A DNA stretch of 13,556 nt from Planctomycetota bacterium (GCA_021852225.1 JAJZOA010000232.1:1-13556); one strand, 5' to 3'; positions 1-6,315 are shown, numbered from the stretch's first letter. The notes: a model not told the origin generated them from the sequence alone. Numbers and translations are program-made.

Positions 1-6
1 TGACCA

Positions 7-639
7 TCAGGCAAGGCCCGGCCAGAACGTCGCCGGAAGTGGCAACGGGCCAGCCGCAAGCGGCTGGCCAGGAACCAAAACGTTCGTCTGGTTATAGCCG
101 TCGGTCGATGGGGAAAGATCAGCGAACCCGTAGCTACCCAGCGAGATCGACCCGAGCGTACTGGGTGTAGCAGTCCCCGATGTGGTGACTAGTGTAAGCG
201 TCCCCAATGCAACCGCAGAACCGGTCCCATTCCCAAAGGTGGAACCTGTGTATGTTAAAATAACGTCTGCGACTGAGGGACTGTTTGCGGGACTTGTCGG
301 CGGGCTATAGATAGCGCCCGGATTGTATACATAGGCTTCGCTGATACCCCATCCCGAGTTATTCGTGAGCGACCAAGTTGCACTCACGTAACCGCCGAAA
401 TCGATTACCGCAAATGAATCACCGGAGGCTACCCCGGTGTTTGGCTGCAAAGCAAGGCTGTAGACCCACGAGTAGCCCGAAGTGACCGGGGTAACGATGG
501 GATTAGTGCTAAGGGATCCATATGGGGACGTCAAGACAATTTGAGCGCCAACATTTGTCGCCCCAATCGCCATCGCCCCTGCGACCGCTGCACCGAGCAG
601 CGCGCACGACAACTTGGATTTCCCGGAAAAACTAAACAT
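7..639 (-). CDS. Secreted PEP-CTERM-like surface protein, frame broken inside the C-terminal sorting signal
   Basis: Predicted exported protein of 210 aa with no recognised enzymatic domain. Residues about 8-33 form a signal peptide (basic start, long Ala/Gly-rich hydrophobic stretch, probable cleavage after Gly-Ala-Gln or nearby). The mature part is rich in Ser, Thr, Gly, Asn and Tyr, as in PEP-CTERM surface proteins. The last residues, PLPLPATFWPGLA, match the start of a VPLPA-type PEP-CTERM signal (proline motif, then a membrane helix and a basic tail), but TGA follows at once. Re-reading one base before the stop (-1 shift) gives ...GLALMV, the expected helix, so the true end probably lies beyond the window edge. 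I prefer ATG at 639 over GTG at 645: an AGAAAGG ribosome site at 649-655 is 9 nt before the ATG but only 3 nt before the GTG. Transcribed from the sigma-54 site at 824-841. Confidence 0.75.
   Translation of the reverse strand: MFSFSGKSKLSCALLGAAVAGAMAIGATNVGAQIVLTSPYGSLSTNPIVTPVTSGYSWVYSLALQPNTGVASGDSFAVIDFGGYVSATWSLTNNSGWGISEAYVYNPGAIYSPPTSPANSPSVADVILTYTGSTFGNGTGSAVALGTLTLVTTSGTATPSTLGSISLGSYGFADLSPSTDGYNQTNVLVPGQPLAAGPLPLPATFWPGLA
48..69. repeat. Perfect 9-bp hairpin inside the PEP-CTERM-like gene
   Basis: GGCCAGCCG (48-56) and CGGCTGGCC (61-69) are exact inverted copies separated by CAAG. The hairpin lies in coding sequence just before the proline motif, 40-60 nt upstream of the premature stop. 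It has no T-run, so it is not a normal terminator. Confidence 0.5.
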
Positions 640-677
640 AGACACGAACCTTTCTCTCTGGGGTCCTCAATTGCTCT

Positions 678-786
678 CTCAAGACTTGAGTTAGTTCGCA
701 TCCTTGCGGCTCTCGTACTCTTGAGTTATTGACCGACCCGAGCGTTTACTACGGTACTCACCAGCCCCTTGGAAACTCTTCCAAGG
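678..786 (-). promoter_or_regulatory. Leader hairpins in the probable 5' UTR of the PEP-CTERM-like gene
   Basis: If transcription starts about 12 nt past the sigma-54 -12 element (near 815), the leader is about 175 nt long. It contains a perfect 8-bp stem with a 4-nt loop (CCTTGGAA at 767-774, TTCCAAGG at 779-786), a CGCA/TGCG stem (697-700, 705-708), and CTCAAG-A-CTTGAG (678-690). The nonamer CTTGAGTTA occurs twice, at 685-693 and near 721-729. No known riboswitch class is recognised. None of the hairpins is followed by a T-run on the transcribed strand. Confidence 0.35.
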
Positions 787-823
787 AAAAAGCCGGTGGC
801 CACCACAAAACTCCATTTGCCTT

Positions 824-841
824 ATTGCAACTTCCATGCCA
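824..841 (-). promoter_or_regulatory. Sigma-54 (RpoN) -24/-12 promoter
   Basis: On the minus strand the sequence reads TGGCATGGAAGTTGCAAT, an exact match to the sigma-54 consensus TGGCAYRNNNNTTGCW, with GG at 840-839 and GC at 828-827 separated by exactly 10 nt. It points at the PEP-CTERM-like gene starting at 639. A link between PEP-CTERM genes and RpoN with the PrsK/PrsR two-component pair is known in other bacteria, which makes the placement plausible. Confidence 0.75.
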
Positions 842-850
842 AAGGCAACG

Positions 851-899
851 CGGATACCGAATCCGACTAATTTTTAACCAAAGTGTGCACCACGCACTT
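851..899. promoter_or_regulatory. Candidate activator-binding palindromes upstream of the sigma-54 promoter
   Basis: Two dyads lie upstream of the -24 element in promoter orientation: CGGAT-ACCGA-ATCCG (851-865, perfect 5-bp arms) and AAGTGtGCACCACGCACTT (881-899, imperfect arms). Sigma-54 promoters need an upstream enhancer-binding protein, so a dyad here is expected. Both sit closer to the promoter than the usual 80-150 bp, so the assignment is speculative. Confidence 0.25.
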
Positions 900-964
900 A
901 CGAATTGTGGCGCTCACTCACCCTTAACGCTGGAGAATTCTAATTCAGGATGGCACGATTTGCA

Positions 965-1003
965 AGTAAAAAATTAAAATAAACGCATTTTTCTCTAATG
1001 CGT
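965..1003 (-). terminator. Possible intrinsic terminator, AT-rich stem
   Basis: ACGCATT (983-989) and AATGCGT (997-1003) form a perfect 7-bp stem with a 7-nt loop. Read on the minus strand the stem is followed by TTATTTTAATTTTTT. The stem is weak in GC, and no minus-strand gene ends just upstream (the nearest, the TPR gene, stops 670 nt away). It may instead insulate the sigma-54 promoter or end an unannotated RNA. Confidence 0.4.
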
Positions 1004-1005
1004 AT

Positions 1006-1042
1006 AAAAGTGGCATTTCTCATATTGCTGTCGCCACTTTTT
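1006..1042 (+). terminator. Perfect 9-bp hairpin followed by T-run
   Basis: AAAAGTGGC (1006-1014) and GCCACTTTT (1033-1041) are exact inverted copies around an 18-nt loop. On the plus strand the right arm ends in five T, so it resembles an intrinsic terminator, although the loop is long and no plus-strand gene is seen upstream. It starts two bases after the neighbouring hairpin at 983-1003. Confidence 0.35.
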
Positions 1043-1331
1043 CAGGACTATGAGTGCGGCATGTCTGCCAACGCCCGAAAATATTTCCCCGCCTATCCAT
1101 CGTGGGCCTGCTTTTTAAGCATATATAGATCGGGGAAATCATTCGCTGTTGGTATCAAATGCCGTTTGCTGCCCGTTATTTTTGGACTTACCTGCCAGTT
1201 ATCCTGACTCTGCGTATTAAGTTATGAATATTTGAACCTGCGGCCATGCCTCTTGTTTCAACACGGCGGTAATCGTCCCGCGAATATCAGACAGACCCGG
1301 GCCGCGATTTTCAGTTCTTTCCATGGCTTGA

Positions 1332-1387
1332 CCTCTGCGTCCCCTGCGGTGAATTTTAACCACAGAGGACGCCGGGTAACGCAGAGG
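1332..1387. repeat. Imperfect inverted repeat of the CCACAGAGG / ACGCAGAGG type
   Basis: Left arm: CCTCTGCGT then CCCCTGCGGT (1332-1350). Right arm: ACCACAGAGG (1359-1368), a 10-nt insert, then ACGCAGAGG (1379-1387). The outer 9 bp pair perfectly and the inner 10 bp pair at 8 positions. The motif resembles the dispersed 'ttaaccacagaggacgcagagg' intergenic repeat that I recall from many environmental bacterial genomes. That resemblance is from memory. Confidence 0.5.
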
Positions 1388-1669
1388 ATAATAATTAAGT
1401 GACCATTCGTTTGATGCTGTTCTAAGTCGTCGCGTTCTCTATCGTATTTTCCAGGAATCAGGGGCATCCCGCAGGGAAATTTCCCACGGATGCGGTTGGT
1501 CGGACGCATACCTAAAACAGCAGAGTGTGGACTTTATATCCACGGCGGCGGCGTTGGTTTTCGGGCCAGACGCCTGGTGCCAGACCGCCATGGGCGGGCG
1601 AAGAAGCTCGCCGACGCGCCTCATCGTGCGAGTTGTCATGACACTGCCCGCGGATTTTCAAATGCCGCC

Positions 1670-2761
1670 TTACGGCTGATGCACCGGATGCGGCATGACA
1701 TATGTAAATCCATAACTATGGTGCGGATACCGCAAGGATTCTATCCAAGCCACGATTCGCTTCGTGTTCACCCGTCGACTGACCGGGCCGGCTTTCTTGC
1801 CCGGATGGCGGTATGCCGCCACATCAGGATTGGCCACATATTGTAAAATCAGTGACATGTTCGGATTATCCTGATTCACCAGCGGCTGACCCTTGTATCG
1901 ATAATGGGTAAGAATATAAAAATTCGTATAAGTCTGACGCACATTCGGCACGCCACCGGCGCCGAACAGTTTAAAGCCACTGAAATCCTGGCCACGGTGA
2001 CAACCAATCGTTGAGCAGCTTTGCAGAACGAAGGGCTGAATATATGTGCGGTACGTGCGCAATGCGTCGGGATCACTTTGAATTTCAATTTTGCTTAAAA
2101 CGGCCGGATTGCCGAACCGCCGCATCAGTTGGATCTGGCGTTTAAGATTAGTCGGGCTGATGAACTCTTCATAATCCAGCCGGGTGGGGGGCGGATTCTG
2201 GTAACGCCGATTCAGCAGAATGTGCTCATGCCAGAATTTGTTCAGGGTTTTGGTGCGATCCAGAATCAGGCCCTGAAGCGGGGCTGTTTCATGCCGCGTT
2301 AATTCCCAGAGTCGAACCAAATAAATCTGCTTCATGGTCAGCAACTTATGCACCGGCTGGCTGGTGGCCGCCGCCGGACCGGCCTGTGTGCCCGCCGCGG
2401 CTCCGGTGCCCATTTTCCGGCTTATGAGCCGCTTAAGCAGATGGGCGTCCTGCAGTTGCGGGTTAATCGCCAGCGCCTGGTTTACAAGTGCCAAGGCACG
2501 CCTGTATTCACGGTGGTTGTAAAGAAGTGTGGCAAGGTTAACCCGTTCCACCGCATCATTCGGTGTCAATTTCGCTTCCCGGGCGGCAATTTTCTGATCA
2601 AACGCCTGGTCCGCGCGAACGTTGCCTTGCGTGGCGAACAAAACTCCCGTGGCCAGTAAAAGCATTGCGGCCCGTTGCCAGCCGGTTGTGCCCCGTAGCC
2701 GGCTTAACGGGCTTTGGTTAAACAAACATTTTCCGGTCAAGAACTTCTGAACTCGCGCCAT
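1670..2761 (-). CDS. Exported TPR protein with a CX4CH haem-type motif
   Basis: Protein of 363 aa. The start at 2761 is supported by AAGGAA six bases before ATG. Residues 1-50 look like a long signal sequence (basic N-region, hydrophobic AAMLLLATGVLFATQG, likely cleavage after VRA), placing the protein outside the cytoplasm. Residues about 51-116 form tetratricopeptide-like helices (ATLLYNHREYRRALALVNQ). A low-complexity Ala/Gly/Thr/Pro linker follows (about 117-137). The C-terminal half carries CSTIGCH at 249-255, that is C-x4-C-H, an atypical spacing for covalent haem attachment, in a context (IQPFVLQSC...GCHRGQDFSGFKLFG) like the 'VQPIL...C.GCH' modules of planctomycete cytochrome-c-like proteins. 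Whether haem is bound is inference, and no partner enzyme is nearby. It is transcribed away from the 2944 gene, with about 180 bp between them. Confidence 0.8.
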   Translation of the reverse strand: MARVQKFLTGKCLFNQSPLSRLRGTTGWQRAAMLLLATGVLFATQGNVRADQAFDQKIAAREAKLTPNDAVERVNLATLLYNHREYRRALALVNQALAINPQLQDAHLLKRLISRKMGTGAAAGTQAGPAAATSQPVHKLLTMKQIYLVRLWELTRHETAPLQGLILDRTKTLNKFWHEHILLNRRYQNPPPTRLDYEEFISPTNLKRQIQLMRRFGNPAVLSKIEIQSDPDALRTYRTYIQPFVLQSCSTIGCHRGQDFSGFKLFGAGGVPNVRQTYTNFYILTHYRYKGQPLVNQDNPNMSLILQYVANPDVAAYRHPGKKAGPVSRRVNTKRIVAWIESLRYPHHSYGFTYVMPHPVHQP

Positions 2762-2894
2762 GGAAGATTCCTTTCAAAAGCCCGATCCGGTTTTACCCGG
2801 TGCGAAGGAAAGGCCTGCCGCACCAGTCCGCCGGACCCATTTACCCCTGAATTTCCGCCGTTCACCCGAACAGGCCGGTTTCCATTTCAGGCAC

Positions 2895-2900
2895 TATAAT
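2895..2900 (+). promoter_or_regulatory. TATAAT -10 box for the 94-aa gene
   Basis: A perfect TATAAT lies 44 bases before the preferred start of the small plus-strand gene, in the intergenic region shared with the divergent TPR gene. No convincing -35 hexamer is seen at 16-18 bp spacing. Confidence 0.45.
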
Positions 2901-2943
2901 CGTACCATCGCACGGTCTCAACAAACAGGCGGAAAGGATGGCA

Positions 2944-3228
2944 ATGGAAAACAAGGCACAAACCGATCCACTGGACATCTGGCGTGGCCGGATTGTAATC
3001 CTGGATACGCCGGGGCCGCTTATTTATATCGGCACACTGGGCGATCTTCACGCAGAGGTTTTGCTGCTTCATGAAGCCGATGTGCACGATACGCAGGATA
3101 GCGGCTCAACCAAGGAATATTATATCGCCCAGACCCGTGAACTTGGCGTTCGGTCCAATCGTGCCAAGGTCATGGTGCGTCGCGAAATAATCGCCTCCAT
3201 CAGCTTACTGGAGGATGTCCGCACCTGA
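2944..3228 (+). CDS. Small conserved-looking protein, possible Sm/LSm-like beta fold
   Basis: Protein of 94 aa. An earlier in-frame ATG at 2938 touches the purine-rich GGAAAGG, whereas ATG at 2944 has that site six bases upstream, so 2944 is the better start. There is no signal peptide or membrane segment, so it is likely cytoplasmic. The chain alternates short hydrophobic strands and turns: WRGRIVILDT, PLIYIGTLGD, AEVLLLHEADVHD, then a charged loop, then VRSNRAKVMVRREIIASISL. The order 'G-x-L ... V.L..A ... R..V.VRR..I.SI' faintly recalls the Sm1/Sm2 motifs of LSm proteins. This is a pattern impression, not a family assignment. Similar short proteins seem to occur in planctomycetes, but I cannot name a family. 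It stands alone: the next gene starts 230 bp later. Confidence 0.7.
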   Translation: MENKAQTDPLDIWRGRIVILDTPGPLIYIGTLGDLHAEVLLLHEADVHDTQDSGSTKEYYIAQTRELGVRSNRAKVMVRREIIASISLLEDVRT

Positions 3229-3332
3229 CAACGCTCCGGCTTGCCCGCCCCCGGCAGTTGGCAATGTACACGACGATTAAAGCCGAAAGGAAATTAACTG
3301 GGGCCGGCCGTTGTCGGTTACCAAACGCGTCT

Positions 3333-3354
3333 GGGGGACGGGCGTCTCGCCCGC
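3333..3354. repeat. Palindromic GGGCGTCTCGCC core
   Basis: CGGGCG-TCT-CGCCCG (3339-3353) is a perfect 6-bp hairpin in the 231-bp gap before the binding-protein gene. The stretch CGGGCGTCTCGCCCGCC matches the core of the GTGGTGC repeats near 6145 and 9910 (CGGGCGTCCCGCCTGCC) at 15 of 17 positions, so it may be a distant or degenerate relative. No T-run follows on either strand. Confidence 0.45.
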
Positions 3355-3368
3355 CTTGTATTCCGAAG

Positions 3369-3393
3369 TCATGCAAGATGCCCAACCTTCGGA
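3369..3393. repeat. Short dispersed repeat, copy 1
   Basis: TCATGCAAGA, seven bases, then CCTTCGGA. The same two blocks with a five-base gap occur at 9534-9556. In this copy TCCGAAG just upstream pairs with CTTCGGA as a 7-bp stem. Confidence 0.35.
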
Positions 3394-3459
3394 CTTGCCA
3401 CCATGACCAGTTAATGGTTCGGCTTCTGAAGTAAATGGCAATCGGTTATTCTTATTCCC

Positions 3460-5148
3460 ATGAAACGGACGCTGCTTTTTCCTACTATACTTCTGTTGTT
3501 AGTCGGTTTTGGTTGTTTTTTTCTATCCGCATCAGCCGCCAGCAGGCGTGGTGCCATCGTGTTTTGTGAGGCCGGTCAAATTCACACGCTGGATCCGCAG
3601 CGGATGACCTGGATGCAGGATATCCGAGTTGCCCTGGGACTATGGGAGGGGTTGACCCAATACAATCCGAAAACTCTGGAGCCCATGCCCGGCATTGCGG
3701 AAAAATGGACTCTATCACCGGACGGCCGCACATATCATTTCTATTTGCGGAGCGGCGCCCGTTGGTCAAATGGTGATCCGGTTACGGCCCAGAATTTTGT
3801 TTTCTCGTGGCGGCGCATGCTGCATCCATCCACAGCGGGTGGGTATGTGGCTCTTTATTTTCATTTGGCCGGTGCCCGTGCCTATTTTTATTCGCTGGTG
3901 CATCATCCGCGGCATCATCTGGCCTTTTCCACCGTGGGCGTACAGGCTCGCGGCCCCCACGAACTGGTGGTCCATTTGACTCGGCCATGCGGATATTTTC
4001 TTTCGCTGATGGCCTTTCCCCCATTTTTCCCGCTGGATGCCGGATCCATGCAGCGATTTTTAACCCACACGGGCGGTTTTGTGCATTACAACGCCCGCTG
4101 GACACGGCCGCCCTGGCTGGTTACGGACGGCCCTTATTACCTTGCAGACTGGCGGTTTCATGAATATCTGCTGCTTAAACCGAATCCATATTATTACGAT
4201 CGAACCGCCGTGCACTGTCGGCGTCTGCTCGTGGAAAATTATCCAGATGCTCAGTCCGCGTTTCTGGCATACCAAAGCGGGACGGTGAATGTTCTGTCAT
4301 TTATTCCGGGGAATTTCGCGCCCGCGCTTCTTCATCTGGAAGCTGCCGGTGCGCGGCATGATGTGCATTACCGTCCGGTATTCGGCACCTGGTTCATGGA
4401 TATTAATTGTCTGCGCCCGCCTCTGAACGACCGGCGCGTGCGGCAAGCTTTGGCCATGGCCATTAACAAGCAGGCGATTGTGGAAGATGTGTTGCGCCTG
4501 CCGGAGCGGCCGGTAAATGTTCTTGTTCCACCAGATTCGATACCCGGTTACCGGAGTCCGGCCGGGATAGGCTATAACCCGGCCGGGGCGCGCAAGCTCC
4601 TTCGGCAGGCTGGCTTTCCCGGCGGGCGGGGTTTGCGGCGACTGAAATTTCTTATTATCGGCGGCGGTCAGACCGCCGAAGCACGGATTGCTCAGGCGGT
4701 GGCGCACATGTGGCAAAAGCGACTTGGGATACGGACGCGGATTGTACAGGAGGAAAGCAAAATTTTTCATGAAGACACGGTGAATCATAATTTTGATGTG
4801 GATTTAAGCGGCTGGTATGGCGATTATCGTGATCCGACTACCTGGTTGAACCTGTTCCGGGCATCAAATCCGAACAATCACACCGGTCTGAATTCCCGGC
4901 GTTATGAAGCGCTCATGCGGGAGGCCTCGCGAACGGTGGATCCGCAAAATCGGCTGGCGGCGCTGTCGGCCGCGGAAAAACTGTTAGTGTCGGATTTGAT
5001 ACCCGCCATTCCGCTTTACCAGGCCAGTGATGGTTATATGTACAATCGGAATCGAATTGGCGGCATCAGGCCGAATGTGCAGTTGATTACGCTTTTTAAG
5101 TACATTCACTGGCGAAACCATTCCGGGGCGGCGGGGGCGGTCCGATGA
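3460..5148 (+). CDS. Extracellular solute-binding protein of a peptide ABC importer (OppA-like, SBP family 5)
   Basis: Protein of 562 aa, the usual length for OppA/DppA-type receptors. The N-terminus (MKRTLLFPTILLLLVGFGCF... up to ASAAS) is an export signal. A Cys at 19 lacks a classical lipobox, so lipidation is uncertain. Family signatures in order: TLDPQRMTW near the mature start, GLWEGLTQYNPKTLEPMPGIAEKW, PDGRTYHFYLRSGARWSNGDPVTAQNFVFSWRR (the classic SBP_bac_5 block, positions about 85-115), RRVRQALAMAINKQAIV, and near the C-terminus WYGDYRDPTTWLNLF followed by AEKLL...IPAIPLYQ. The ligand is probably an oligopeptide but cannot be read from sequence. The gene overlaps the permease gene by ATGA, so they are co-transcribed. 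No clear Shine-Dalgarno precedes ATG. Confidence 0.9.
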   Translation: MKRTLLFPTILLLLVGFGCFFLSASAASRRGAIVFCEAGQIHTLDPQRMTWMQDIRVALGLWEGLTQYNPKTLEPMPGIAEKWTLSPDGRTYHFYLRSGARWSNGDPVTAQNFVFSWRRMLHPSTAGGYVALYFHLAGARAYFYSLVHHPRHHLAFSTVGVQARGPHELVVHLTRPCGYFLSLMAFPPFFPLDAGSMQRFLTHTGGFVHYNARWTRPPWLVTDGPYYLADWRFHEYLLLKPNPYYYDRTAVHCRRLLVENYPDAQSAFLAYQSGTVNVLSFIPGNFAPALLHLEAAGARHDVHYRPVFGTWFMDINCLRPPLNDRRVRQALAMAINKQAIVEDVLRLPERPVNVLVPPDSIPGYRSPAGIGYNPAGARKLLRQAGFPGGRGLRRLKFLIIGGGQTAEARIAQAVAHMWQKRLGIRTRIVQEESKIFHEDTVNHNFDVDLSGWYGDYRDPTTWLNLFRASNPNNHTGLNSRRYEALMREASRTVDPQNRLAALSAAEKLLVSDLIPAIPLYQASDGYMYNRNRIGGIRPNVQLITLFKYIHWRNHSGAAGAVR

Positions 5149-6062
5149 AAATGTATATTCTTCGCCGGCTGGTCCAGTCCGTGCTGGTCATATTTCTGGT
5201 TTATAGCGCAACCTTCTGGCTGCTTATGGCCACCCCGGGCGATCCATTTCTGGGCCATAAAATGCCACCCGCCGCCATTCTCGCAGCGCTTAAGGCCCGC
5301 TACGGATTAAATGACCCGGTGCACGCATGGCTGGCCTATATGTGGCGGATTATCATGCACGGCGACATGGGGCCTACCATCAGTTATGAAAACTGGACAG
5401 TACTGGATGTGATTCGTTCCACGCTGCCGGTTTCCATGGCGCTGGGGGCGATGGCGCTGTTGATCGGTCTGTGGTTCGGAGTTGCGGCGGGACTCATGGG
5501 GGCGATTTACCGCGGCCGCTGGCCGGACCTGGCCATGACCGTGTTTTCACTGCTGGGAATATCTTTGCCGACATTTGTGATTGGTTCTGGGCTGCTGATG
5601 CTGTTTTCGGTAAGCCTGGCGGTGCTTCCAGCGGGCGGGTGGGGAACTTTTTCGCAGCTTGTGCTGCCCGCAATTACGCTTTCGATACCCTATTTGGCAT
5701 ATATTGCGCGCCTTACACGGGGAAGTGTGCTGGATGTCGCATCGGCGGACTATATCCGCACCGCGCGGGCCAAGGGTGTTGGTGCGGCGGGGGTGCTGAC
5801 CGGTCATCTGCTGCCAAATGCTTCCATACCGGTATTAACCTTTTTGGGACCGGCAACGGCGGGTGTGCTGACGGGATCATTCGTGGTTGAAAAACTGTTC
5901 GCCATTCCCGGCCTCGGGCAGGTGTTTGTGAACGCCTGCCTGGATAAAGACATTCCACTGGTTCTGGGTACGGTATTGGTGTACACCGCGTTGCTGGTGC
6001 TGCTGAATCTGGTGGTGGATATTTTATGCGCAATTGCCGATCCGCGCATTCGCCTGGGTTGA
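5145..6062 (+). CDS. Peptide ABC transporter permease (OppB/DppB family)
   Basis: Protein of 305 aa, full length for the family. It starts with the typical MKMYILRRLVQSVLVIFLV... first helix (about 9-29), followed by PGDPF. Further hydrophobic segments lie at about 96-120, 130-160, 172-190, 228-248 and 270-296. The cytoplasmic EAA loop that docks on the ATPase is clear at about 201-224 (ADYIRTARAKGVGAAGVLTG, then HLLPN). The C-terminus, DPRIRLG, is the normal family ending, so the protein is complete. It would form one half of a heterodimeric pore, but the expected OppC partner and OppD/OppF ATPases do not follow. A repeat element begins 8 nt after the stop, and the next gene is on the other strand. 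Start ATG overlaps the stop of the binding-protein gene, consistent with translational coupling. Confidence 0.92.
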   Translation: MKMYILRRLVQSVLVIFLVYSATFWLLMATPGDPFLGHKMPPAAILAALKARYGLNDPVHAWLAYMWRIIMHGDMGPTISYENWTVLDVIRSTLPVSMALGAMALLIGLWFGVAAGLMGAIYRGRWPDLAMTVFSLLGISLPTFVIGSGLLMLFSVSLAVLPAGGWGTFSQLVLPAITLSIPYLAYIARLTRGSVLDVASADYIRTARAKGVGAAGVLTGHLLPNASIPVLTFLGPATAGVLTGSFVVEKLFAIPGLGQVFVNACLDKDIPLVLGTVLVYTALLVLLNLVVDILCAIADPRIRLG

Positions 6063-6070
6063 AGGTCGCA

Positions 6071-6078
6071 ACACGGGA
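6071..6078 (+). repeat. Left copy of an 8-bp target-site duplication
   Basis: ACACGGGA directly abuts the left terminal inverted repeat of the element at 6079-6307. The identical 8 bp directly abut the right end at 6308-6315. Confidence 0.8.
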
Positions 6079-6307
6079 GGGTGTGCCCGTTTTTGTCGGG
6101 AAGCGGAAGGATGGTGCCATAGTGGGTGGGGCTGTTTGTGGTGCGGGCGTCCCGCCTGCATCCCCGTGCGCCGCGGGTCTGCACCACATGGGTTTAAGCC
6201 AGCAGGCAAGATGCCCGCACCACAAACAATAGGAACGCTTTCTGGGCATACCAATTGTTTTGGGGCAGCCCAAGGCGAAAAGCGTCCCGACCAAAGCGGG
6301 CACACCC
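6079..6307. mobile_element. 229-bp MITE-like non-autonomous insertion element
   Basis: The ends are inverted copies: GGGTGTGCCCG at 6079-6089 and CGGGCACACCC at 6297-6307 are exact, and the match continues inward (GTCGGGA at 6095-6101 with its complement at 6285-6291) to give about 26-bp terminal inverted repeats with few mismatches. The element is bounded on both sides by the 8-bp direct repeat ACACGGGA. Inside is a second inverted pair of about 25 bp (6135-6159 and 6202-6226, three mismatches) containing GTGGTGCGGGC. No transposase frame fits, so mobilisation would need an enzyme in trans. Eight-base duplications and GGG-type ends occur in several IS families (for example ISL3 or IS1595); which one cannot be decided here. 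It lies between the convergent stops of the permease and bcp genes, 8 nt (counted from the duplications) from each. Confidence 0.8.
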
Positions 6308-6315
6308 ACACGGGA
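6308..6315 (+). repeat. Right copy of an 8-bp target-site duplication
   Basis: ACACGGGA, identical to 6071-6078, directly after the right terminal inverted repeat of the 229-bp element and 8 nt before the bcp stop codon. Confidence 0.8.

Larger units (their letters stand above)
842..1669. other. Long region without a convincing gene
   Basis: Between the sigma-54 promoter and the stop codon of the TPR gene I see no open frame with recognisable protein content. The frames present are short, overlap on both strands and have no good ribosome sites. The first part (about 860-1250) is visibly more AT-rich than its surroundings. The region holds two stacked hairpins (983-1041), a CCACAGAGG-type inverted repeat (1332-1387), and a palindrome-rich GC stretch near 1565-1620 with several CCAG/CTGG and GGCGGG/CCGCC arms. 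Confidence 0.5.

Noticed and set aside
1662..1696. ATGCCG/CGGCAT stem at the end of the TPR gene as its terminator
   Set aside because: Half of the stem lies inside the coding region and no T-run follows on the minus strand.
1258..1846. Overlapping frames of 66-118 aa on both strands
   Set aside because: Arg-rich shadow-like compositions, mutual overlap, overlap with the end of the TPR gene, and no ribosome sites; one simply translates the CCACAGAGG repeat.
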